Assembly: GCF_032854445.1 (NCBI RefSeq)
Contig: NC_088297.1
Coordinates: 11,680,163 to 11,744,162 of the forward strand
DNA from: Liolophura sinensis
Taxonomy: Eukaryota > Mollusca > Polyplacophora > Chitonida > Chitonidae
Direction: 5' to 3'
DNA length: 64,000 nt
In this document: positions 49,601-61,600 of the stretch, piece by piece
Layout of the letters: each line of letters starts with the position of its first letter
Position numbering within the stretch: position 1 is the first letter of the stretch
Position numbers and translations under genes: made by a program
The notes under the pieces: generated by a model
What the model was told of the DNA's origin: nothing
Seen by the model: only the letters and a program-made list of their open reading frames with translations
Database searches by the model: none

Positions 49601-52600
49601 GGCAGTCTAGCACTTGAGCCCCATAGCTATCGTAATGGTTATTAAAAGCAATGAAAACCTATCTCCGTTTCTACATGTGTACACCTACTATATATAATAA
49701 AATAAGGCGTAAATATTTCCTTACGACTGAGAGCAACCTGGTTTTTGGCGACTGGTACAATAACTGCTGGCTCAGGGGCTGCTTGGAGTTGAACATGGTC
49801 TACTTTTCTGCGACCCGAAGCATCTAGTCGTCTCCAGTTGCGTCGATCAACGCGTGCTTGCCCACAGTTGTCATAGTGATGCATGCATAGGCAAAGCTTC
49901 ACGTGACAATCATAATGGTAGTTCAGAGCTGACATTTGCCGCCAGTCGTGGTCGATCTACACGCACAGAAACTAATTCTGGTCAGACATCGCCAGATGCT
50001 CATGGGGTTTCCTCAAATTTTTCGACATTTTTCCCTGGATTTATATGGAAATGGCTCTGACAACAGACCATCTCACCATTGGCAAGTTTAAGTACAGACT
50101 CACCCGTGTGTCAAATAGTCACAAAGCAACTGCAGACTTCTTTCATCAGAAACAATGTTCTCTGCACACAGAGGGTAGGATGATCCGCTTTTGTTGAAGT
50201 AAACCGTGCCGTTGGTCTCCGTCCCAGAGTGAAAAGAACCTGGCGTGAGACAATGATAATAAGGAGAGTCAGCTCCGTCATGAGACGTCATAAAGATGTG
50301 CGATGATGTCATGAAGATGTGTGATGACGTCAACCGCTTAAGAGAACTTTCACTTTCACGGAGAGGCCTTCAGCGGCGATGGCTGTTTTCTCATATTAAA
50401 CTGAAAGTGTGAGCAATTTTATCATCTGTCTGAGTAAATGTATAAGTATGGCGCTCCTATTTTCGCTCCACGAAAATGCAGTGAATACTGTATCCAGTTT
50501 GATCATTTTTCTCAGTATTTAAGGCATTATTTGCTAGCAAAACATTAAGAAAGATTATGCCTACATAATGTGTCGATCTCTGTTCAACTACAACATTTGT
50601 TAGCATAAACGTCAAACTGGGCGAAACGTGTGTGCGAAACGTGTGGCCCACTTAACGTGTGGGCGAAACTCTCTACTGCGTACAAATACCTCACGGTTTT
50701 TTCTCCGGCCCTACGTGGGAAGGTCTTCCAGCAACCTGCGGATGGTGGTGGGTTTCCCCCGGGCTCTGCCCCGTTTCCTCCCACCATAATGCTGGCCGCC
50801 GTCGTATAAGTCAGATATTCTTGAGTACGTCGTAAAAGGCTAATGGGCCAAATAAATAAATCGTGATTTGCTTATTCAGCATTCGAAGGGTCATACCACA
50901 GTTCAACTCATCAGAACCATCTTCACAGTGGAACTGGCCGTCACAGATCTGATCCTCATCCAAACACACCTGGTTACGGCACGAAAGTACCTGGCCCGCT
51001 CCGCATGCTCCTGGCAACACGAACAGAAAAGTTGTCAATAGGTTTTCCTCAGGGCAAAACAAAACAGAAAACTATGAAATGGCGATGAATCCAAAATTCA
51101 CCTACAAATAACTCTGATATACTAAAATTTGTAATGAGCTGTACAGAAACTTACATGTGGAACACTTTCTTTCTAAACAGGTGTAATGTTAAGGGAGTGC
51201 GTTCAGGGACATGTAAGTGCTTTGTTTCTGCTAACTGACGGTGTGAATTTTGACTTCCAAGATAAGTAAGAGACGCGCAGACGAACAAGCCAGGATTTAA
51301 TACACTTGTGCTTTTGGTTTATTTATTTATTTATTTATCTGATTGGTGTTTTATGCCGTACTCAAGAGTATTTCACTTATACGACGGCGGCCAACATTAT
51401 GGTGGAAGGAAACTGGGCATGGCCAGGGGGAAACCCACGACCATCCGCAGGTTGCTGCAGGCCTTTCCACTTACGGCCGGACAGCTTTCGGTTTAAGCAA
51501 AATTGCTTTAAGCAAAAGTACTTTACTTTCGAAATGTGGAATGATTTTAATCAGTGTATGTCAAAAGTGAAATGTACACAGAAATGAAAAACTAGGTCGT
51601 ACAGGTAATTCCTGGACAGAGACATGGAGAGACTTGCTATCAGCTGGCTTAGTCATGGGCGATATATTTCATATCTTCACTCTTACTCTCCATTTCTTTA
51701 TTTCGCGTCGAATTCTGAAATTTGGTTTGACTACTGTTGTTTTAACTTCTGAGGTTGAGTGTGGTGTCTAACTTTTGTGGTTGACTATTGCGGTAAATTA
51801 TTAGGGGTTGAGTACTGTAGTTAATTTATGTGGCTGACTATAGTGGTTAACTATTGTGGCGACTGACTGCTGTGGTTAAGTTTTTGAGACTATGGTTAAC
51901 CTTTGCCGTTGATTATTATGGAATAGTTTTTTGTGGTTGACTATTGTGGTTACACAATTCCATTGCTTCAACAGCTCGAAGTAATTTATGTGATACGAAT
52001 CCTAGTACGTTTACCGTGTGTCACCTAAAGTTTAGTACTGTAATTTTGGTATGTAAATTGTACATTCAAAAACAGATGAAGGCCTTACAATGATGTTTTT
52101 CATGCAAACACAGATTTTCTGATAGGAAATTAACCAATTTTTTTTTCAGAAAAACACCCAATAAGGCAGATCTCTGAATCAGATCAAGCAAAATTTGTCA
52201 TTTGACAAAAATTCTGAACTTTAGATAAAATACAGTATATCTTCACATTGGAATAGATAATAAACTTACGACACTTCCATTCGTCGGACCCATCGTCGCA
52301 GTCCTGGTGGCCGTCACAGTAAAACTCTGAACGCACGCACTGTCCGCTGTCACAGGTAAACTCGTATACCGTGCAATCTGGTTAAATAAGAAATAGGAGT
52401 TTTCACGATCAGGTCAACAATTCCGTTTAAAGGAAAAGAGCGCCTCAAAATTAAAAAAATCCATCGTCGAATACAATTCTAAAGCATACATATCAAAAAG
52501 TACTTTTAGACTTATTTTTGAATTTGTAAAATGAAACATGCCTAAAACTCATGCACAGGGTGAATCAACGCGTTTTCTCTCTAGTAGGAATCCGGAAATA

Positions 52601-55600
52601 TAAAAGAAAGTCTTACTGCATTGTCGTTCGTCGCTGAAGTCACCGCAGTGGTCAACTCCGTCGCACAACTGACGGTTCCATATATAAATGCCATTATTAC
52701 ACCGGAAGCCGTCTGTTATATCTGAAAGAAAAAAAATGGTACCATTGCCGTTATATTTCTGAAACGTTATCTCTTGAGTAAGAGAACGCTAAGCCGAGTC
52801 GGCATTTTAGGAGTCCCTCGAGTACATGCAGATATAAACGAGACAGGGTGAGGGCTCTCGCAAAGTAACACACCTAACGGCTATACATGTACATCTCGCA
52901 TAGCCGGGTCCATTAGCCCAAAGGCAGCGATAGCAGCTACCATAAAATCACGTCTTTTAGCTGCCTTAGTTCGCGAGAGCCCCCAGTCTGTCTGGTCCAA
53001 ACGTGCGTGAACTTGCAAAACTCATGAAATGCCGACTCACCTTACCAACGCCACGCACTATGCGTGACCATTTACGCTTTATTCCAGGTTGTAATTGTTT
53101 TTATACAATCCAACGTACCGGTAATGACAGTATAACTTTGCGGTTAAAAGGCACCTGTCTTTCAATCGACAGGACGCACGAAGTGTCTGACCATTGATCG
53201 CTAGAGTACTGTTGCTCATTTTCGGACTTACAAATGAAATGAAATGCGGTCAAATTTATGGACTACACACGTGAGGTACTCATGACATCTTTCCTTTTTC
53301 TTTACATTTACTAAACGGTCACATTACTTAAGTAATCTTTTACTCGTTGGTAATAAGAGCTACTCCAATTTTAGAGGCTCTGGTTAGAGTGGGAAAAGCT
53401 TCTGGTGACGTCACAGCACACAAAATCGATGGGCTTTATCTTTCGTGAAATCCACCAAAGAAGTAAAATATTTGAGCGCGTTTAAAATCGTCAAACAATC
53501 TAAAACAAAAACTGTACTGCCTCACTTCCTACATGCGAGGAAGTTATCAGTTTTGTTAACCAACAACTCGTTCCTTGTGAATCAGTAGATGCTTTATTAA
53601 TGAAATGGATATATGAAGTCACATGACAGGTATTTACAGGTCACAATTACAGACACCCTTAGAATGTTATTTAGGCGAACATTGTGTGTGGTAATACAGT
53701 AAACCACCAGAATACTTTTAAAGTTGACCAGAACACATTCACTTTCGATATCAACAACAACATGCACCATGCACAACGATATGTCTCTCTCACACCAATC
53801 TACACAGTTTCATAATATGAAAATCACGGAAGTTTGTTCTATTTCGTTCATAGTCAACTCACACTATGGGAAGCTACACATGCAGGGGGAATCTGAAGGG
53901 ATTAAAGTCCGTGACACGAGGTTTGTGTCGTCTGTGTTCCGCGCTGAACATCCGATCCGGCTGCAAACTGCTTGCCGTACCAACTTTCCAGACACGGAAT
54001 ATACCAAGGAATAAACCGTGGCGTTACAAAAACTATACAGTATTTTGATGTATACATTTCAGATGTGCATAAGGATGAACGCGGTAGATTAAATCCGTAC
54101 TGTGTTTCTTATCGATTGACAGACAAGCGTCACTTTCTGGTTTTATTGTAATTGTGTTATTATGATGCGGTGGCATGGTTATATATATATTTTTTTTTGA
54201 CTGGTGTTTTACGCCGTACTCAAGAATATTTCACTTATACGACGGCGGCCAGCATTATGGTGGGCGGAAACCGGGCACAGCCCGGGGGAAACCACGACCA
54301 TCCGCAGGTTTATGCAAGACCTTCCCACATACGGCCGGAGAGGAAGCCAGGATGAGCTGGACTTGAACTCACATCGACCGCATTGGTGAGAGACTCCTGG
54401 GTCATTACGCTGCGCTAGCGCGCTAACCAGCTGAGCCACGGAGGCCCCGCATGGTTATATAGAAACGAAAGGAATGACCAAATTAACAATTAACAAACAT
54501 TATCCATAACATTAAAATAAAATATTTATTGTTTATTCGATTGGTGCTTTACGCCGTACTCAACAATTTTTCACTTAGACGACGGCGGACAGCGTTATGG
54601 TGAGAGGAAACCGGCAGAACCCGGGGGGGAACCCACAGGTTGTTAGCAGACTTTCCCACGTACAACACATAAATACTTACTACAGCTCAGTTCGTCACTC
54701 AAATCATCTTTCCTCCATCTAATGCAATCTAGATATCTATTGCATCTAGCTCTGCCGGGCAAACATTGTCCACTCTTTTCGCATACAAACCCGTCACATT
54801 CTGAAAATCATACCAAACGTCATAGCATCCGGATCAGCATCAAACCGCAATGAATTCTGCAGAAAATTTCATCAAAACAGTGCATAACTTTTCTCGTAAA
54901 TTTGCTGACCGAGATTACACATGATCACAGCTATATTTTAACGCATTTGTGAATGGTCAGATGCCAAGATGCGCACAAATTCAATCCGAATCCGCCCTAA
55001 GCAGTGAAAGTATTTAGTAAATTGTACTCAAACGTGTCAGTGTTATTAGATTATACCACACTTTTATAAGGTTTAATAATTTTTATTATTAAATAGTCGT
55101 TCTTCATAGACTGAGGCCTCTTGCACAAAGCGATTGTAGCCTAAGTAGGCTGTAACTACCATGGTAACATATGTTCTCAACATATGTTGCCCTGGTAATT
55201 ATAATCATCTTAGCCTACAATCGCTTGGAGCAAGCGACCACTGCTCGAGTCGTTGAGCGTATATTTTACTATGCGCAGCTGGCGTTACCTGTGCAGTTAA
55301 TCTCATCTGATCCGCCATTGCAATCATATATCCCATTACAAACTACAGTTTGGTTCACGCACAGACCGGAAGTGGCGCACTGGAACTGGTCTTTGCCGCA
55401 CTGCACTGTGAATCAGAAGGCAAGAAATTGTTAACTAGAAATAAAAAAGAAACAGCACAATTGTTCGTTGACGTCGGCTTACAGGTTCTTACAGGTGAAC
55501 TTCTTTGCCCTAAAATTTGCTGTCAGCCTCCCTGTGCTATTATGGAAAATTCCCTCGTGAAATTCATTCATTAAAACCATTAATATAAATCTTTATATAT

Positions 55601-58600
55601 AGCCCAGGTAAAGATGTGTGTAAACTACGTAATACAATTTCTCTTCCAAGAGACTATCACTCTGTGCTTGATTTTCCTAAAACAGATTTTATACCTGATG
55701 AAAATTAATCACAGGTTTTCAGTTAAAAGATGGCGGTTAGTTTCATGGGTGGAGGCAACCGCCGTGCTCAAGGTATATACCACCTACCTTTGGCAAGTTA
55801 CTGACAAACTGTCCCGCCACATAGAGATACGCACTCAATGTCGATGGGATATAAATGGTCTTCAAAAATTGTTTTAAACAAAAGGAGATGTCGGCTACTT
55901 TTAAAACTCGTCGTTGGATGCTCAGCAGGTCGTTGGATGTCTAGCAGCCCGTTCGATGTCTTGACAGGGTGGTGGACGAACGGATCGTCTTAACTTTCAG
56001 CCAATGCTTCTATGCGCATGACAAATAACTATACTTACAGCATTGGGGTCCCTCGTCAATACCCCCAGGGCATTCCCCCCACTCCGTCGCATACGTCAGT
56101 ACGCTTGATACAGACGCCTGAGTCGCCACAATGGTAATCGTCCTCACTGCAGGCTGGTTAGAGAAACACAATTAAACACTGATATACTGGCGTAAGCATG
56201 CATTAGGAGAAAAGAATCATACTTCCACGGAGGGTACAGGTGTTCTATCAAGGCGACGCCATTTGCTTCGTCGTGTTCAGTTATAGTTTTACTCATAATC
56301 TGAAATAACCGCATACATTCCTTTCGGGGCCTCTGTGGCCGAGGGGGTAGACGCCAGCGAGGCCGAATGACCCAGGAGCCTCTCCAACCGTGCGTCGGAA
56401 GGTCTGCCAGCAACCTGCGAATGATCGTGGCTTCCCGCGGGCTCTGCTCGGTTTCCTCTCAGTATAATGCTGGCCTCCGTCGTACAAGTGGAACATTCTT
56501 GAATACTGCATAAAACTCCGATCAAATAAATACATGAGTAAATAAACACATTCTTCCACAAATCTGTTGCTGACAAACACATATCGTGGATCTTGTCAAG
56601 TCTTACAACAAAAGCAAAGCACTACAACAAACCATGTAGTGTATCAGATCTCGTATTATCTCGTATTTAGTAAGACCACTCCGTGTTTCAAATTACTCCG
56701 CTTTCAAACCATTAATTTATTGATAACTTGCGCGCTCGCGGCCATGTTGGATCTGTAACAAAAGAATTTCGTGGTCCTCTGCACAGAGGGAAATATGATA
56801 TAAGAGACTGCAGCATAGAGAGTAAAACCAGAGCAGTGACGACAGTGTGATAACTGGCAAATTGTCACAGGGAACCCGTGAAATACGGCTACAGCATAGA
56901 CAGTAAAACCAGAGCAGTGACGACAGTGTGATAACTGGCAAATTGTCAAATTGGCCTCTGGTCAGTTTAGCTCAGTTAGGATTTTCTTTCTAACGGTTTA
57001 TGCAAATGCTTAAACTATATGGTCTTACACGCCATCTAGCACTATATGTAGGATTAAGTAAAAATATACATGCAGTGCTGTTAAATGCAAACTTCTTAGA
57101 CGTCACTCTATTAGGCGCCCTCGGGGCCTCCGTGGCTCAGTCGGTTAAAGCGCTAGCGCAGCGTAATGACCCAGGATTCTCTCACCAATGCGGTCGCTGT
57201 GAGTTCAAGTCCAGCTCATGATGGCTTCCTCTCCGGCCGTACGTGAGAAGGTCTTTCAGCAACCTGCGGATGGTCGTGGGTTTCCTCCGGGCTCTGCCCG
57301 GTTTCCATCCACCATAATGCTGGCCGCCGTCTTATAAGTGAAATATTCTTGAGTACGGCGTAAAACACCAATCAAAAAAAAAAAAAAAAAAAAAATTAGG
57401 CGCCCTCCATGAGTAAGACCATGGAATTCTTGTGGTAGAGGTCCAAGATGGCCGCAAGTCATGTATTGTATGGCTCTAAATCCTTTCCAGCATGACATAT
57501 TTGAATGTAAAGGAAAGATTTGAACTTACGACAGTCCATCTCGTCCGACAAGTCTCCACAGTCATCAACGGAATCACATCGTTTTAGAGAAGAAACACAG
57601 AAGCCATTGCCACACTTGAACTGGTAGTCTGGATGACAGGAAGCTGTGAACAAAGGGAACATGTGCGAATTTATTGCCGGGAAATACATACAAACTGCAA
57701 CCAAATATGACAGGTTTGATAGCAAGGCGCTGAGGGAACATGTGGAGAACTGAATGATGAAATTTCTTTCTTTATTTATTTGATTGGTGTTTTACGCCGT
57801 ACTCAAGAATATTTCACTTATACGACGGCGGCCAGCATTATATGGTGGGAGGAAACCGGGCAGCTGAATGATGAAAAACGAACAAAAACTACAATCAAAT
57901 ACGATGGGTTTGGTGACAAGAGCTTGTGAACTGAGGGACCATGTGGGAAATGAATGATGAGGGGGAAAGTAAAACTAGAGCCAAATATGATAGGCTTGGT
58001 AACAAGATACTGTGAACAGAGGGGACATCAGGGAAAAGTAGCTGATTAGAAGAGAGCAGGAATTACATCTGACATGATAGGGTTGGTGGCAAGATACAAC
58101 GAAAAGCAAAAAGGTATGGGAAATTGAATGATGAGAAAAGAACACAGTCTACAACCAAATATTAGAGGATTGGTGACCGGAAGCAGTGAACAGAGGGAAC
58201 ATGTTGAAAACTGGTTGATGGGAAACAAACACTAACTACAAACAAAATGACAGGTTTGGTAATGAATAATGAGAAAGGAACAAAAACTACAATCCAATAC
58301 GATGGGTCTGGTGAACGTGTGAACAGACGGAACGTATGGGAAACTGGCTGACGGGAAGGGAACACGAATTACATTTGAATAAGATTCGCTTATAAGGTAC
58401 AAAGAGGATATATGGGGAAGTGATTGATGATAAAGGAACTAAAATCGGATATAATAATAATAAAATGCACAAGAGACTGTAAACAACTAGAATAAAGGGG
58501 AAAGTAGCTTATGCCAAAGGAACAAGAACCCAGCCTCAAGGGACTGACAACAAAAACTACAAAAAAAAATATGATAGGGCTTGGTGGGAAGTGACTATGG

Positions 58601-61600
58601 ACAGTTGGAACATATGGGAAACTGTCCGATGACAAAGGAACATAAATCAACAACTAAATATGATAGGGCTTGGTGGGAAGTGACTACGGACAGTTGGAAC
58701 ATATGGGAAACGGTCCGATGACAAAGGAACATAAATCAACAACTAAATATGATAGGGCTTGGTGGGTGGGAAGTGACTATGGACAGTTGGAACATATGGG
58801 AAACTGCCCGATGACAAAGGAACATAAATCAACAACTAAATATGATAGGGCTTGGTGGGAAGTGACTATGGACAGTTGGAACATATGGGAAACTGTTCGA
58901 TGACAAAGGAACATAAATCAACAACTAAATATGATAGGGCTTGGTGGGAAGTGACTATGGACAGTTGGAACATATGGGAAACTGTCCGATGACAAAGGAA
59001 CATAAATCAACAACTAAATATGATAGGGCTTGGTGGGAAGTGACTATGGACAGTTGGAACATATGGGAAACTGTCCGATGACAAAGGAACATAAATCAAC
59101 AACTAAATATGATAGGCTAGTTTGCAACATCTTGTGCACAGATGGAACATGCGAGAAATTTATCTAATACAAAAAAATACAAATATGCATTCAGATATGT
59201 ACTAAGGATAATTTTTCTGATTTTTTCCTGATAAGAAAAGGCCGTGTTAAGCGGCCTCCAGCAGGTGACCATGTTTATATATGTATGACCATATATGGAA
59301 GGAGCCAAAGAGAACAAATTGCGCTGACGTCATGTACACTTTTGAAGCAAAATTTAGATATTGATCTTTTATCTAATACAAATGAATCCTGTATATGATG
59401 TTTACTGGACTATACCAGAAATATATAAATATAAGAGCGTGGCACTTCTCTATGTAAGTCTGGCTTTACTTTCCTTTAATTCCGTTTCTTTGAGACGTTT
59501 ACTGTAATTGTACAGAATCTGATCATACTCCCTACAGCGCATGTGTCGCTCTCTACCTTTCGCTTTACATCACTGCCGGCAATATCAGATTTGGTACAGA
59601 AATCTTGAAAAACGCCGAGGTCACCGGGGTCACGGTGATGAGGCAGGCAGTGATGTCAGAAAACACAAACAATCCGTCTCGTCTTTCGTCTCAAATAATA
59701 CTTTATACATGTGCATTCTCTTTATCTGAAGAATGTGCAAGATGATTCTAACCAACATCTAAAAAAAAATTGATGAAAATTGATTAAATAGTTCCGCGGG
59801 AGGACACAAGTGATGAGGATAATCCTGACCAAGCCTTTGCGAATCACAAATGCTCCAAATGTCACGCTTGTCTATCCGTGGCAGTGATGTTGAGCCAAAG
59901 GTAGAGAGCGACGCATGCACTGTAAGGTGTATAGTATCTGATACGTACTTGAACAGTCGACCGGTTCGTCCTCTCCCCCAATACAATCTTTGTGGTAATT
60001 GCAGTAAGACTCTATATGTAAGCACTTCTCCTCAGAATGACAGCTAAAGGTACCGCGGGGGCATGCTGACGAAACACAAAGAAAAACATATTATGATATA
60101 TATTAGTAGTGGGAAGAATGATTTATTGACTGATTTATGATTGAATTTTGTTTACAATATACTCAAGAATTTGTTTTTTTATACGATTGAGATCAGATTT
60201 ATGGGTGAAAGAGATCTAAATGGCTGCGGTATACCGCCTTCAGTAAGCTGGGCCTGCTGACAAACCTTCTCCAGGTTATGGCGTAGAGATATGCACACCA
60301 TACTGAGGGAAGACAAATGGCTTTCATTGACGTCATACTGTATATGTCAACCCACAGGAGAGCCAAAGTTCTCTGAGGTGATTTTATTGCTGTTGTAAAG
60401 TGGGTATATTTCCTTAACAAATGAAGATATAGACGGAGTCTTAAGGTCTAACATAATTACAAGGCAAGGGGACAAATTCTACATAACTGGAAGTAACATC
60501 AGCACATCAGAAATAAGATATGCCAAAGAAAATCGCCATTATTGCATTTTTCAAAACTGAAAACTTCCGCAGCTAAAACGGGCATTGCAGAAATGTCTGA
60601 AACTTAGGCATGTTGTAGACATCAAGATGAACTTTGAGTAAATTTACGAGTAAATCTTCACGTGACCTGGCAGCCATATTGGGCTGACACGAAAATAGTT
60701 TAGAGTGTCTTCAAATTTACCATAACGTAAGCCAAGTATCCATTTCTCGGTTCAGGCCGTCCACCGGTAAAACAATATCCAAAGCCAATTCCCAAAGACT
60801 GCTTTCATTAATACAACTTATCATGAACATTCCTTTTAAAATGTATACAAATTTAGCGAAAGATAGTTAAGTATAGGCCTAACAGTTAGCAGTTTCCAGT
60901 GATGTCAGTAAAACACACGGATGTGACGTTCGATGCGTTAAATCCTGTTGACCGCAACAATTCATGTTTAACCATTGAAAAAATTCATACTGGGATCAAA
61001 ACACAATATCGACACAAGATGAAGTACCGGTATCTCAGTTACGCTTTTTTGCACACCTCCTTACATGTATTCTATATTTTTGTAATACATAGGTTACTTC
61101 CCTTTTCAAGGAATTATCTCCCTTGACGGTAGGTATCTGTCTTTTATTTCAGTACTGAAGCAAATGGGACTATAGAAAACTTGGCCGTTTACCTTGTCAA
61201 TTTCACAATACAGAGAACAATTGCAATGATTCAAGAGTTAATTACTGTTGTTGCTCAAATTCCATACCTCCAAATATGAGCATTGGCTAATTGAACTGTT
61301 AACTACCAAGGGAGGCAAATCCTTGAAAAGGGAAGTAACCTATGAATTACGAAAAAAAAAACCGCCTAAACACAGCGCTGAATTTATACATACAACATCC
61401 TGGTACTTCATCTGTGGCAGCCGGGCAATCGGCCACTCCGTCACACCATTGGCTGCTGTCGACACATGATCCGTTAGCATTCGGGTCACCGCAAGAAAAC
61501 CGATATGTGCAGTCTGTGGAAAGTAATCAAGCCTTACATTTGACCTAATTCCATTGGCTTGATTGGTGCTTGATTGGTGCTTCGGGAGCGATAGAAGCAC

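Noticed and set aside
49854-50060. Plus-strand frame opposite the SRCR region
   Set aside because: It is antisense to the exon model, without similarity to a known family or a supporting promoter.
57123-57220. True tRNA gene
   Set aside because: A- and B-box-like sequences are present, but the segment is the head of a SINE with no complete cloverleaf and a flanking target duplication.
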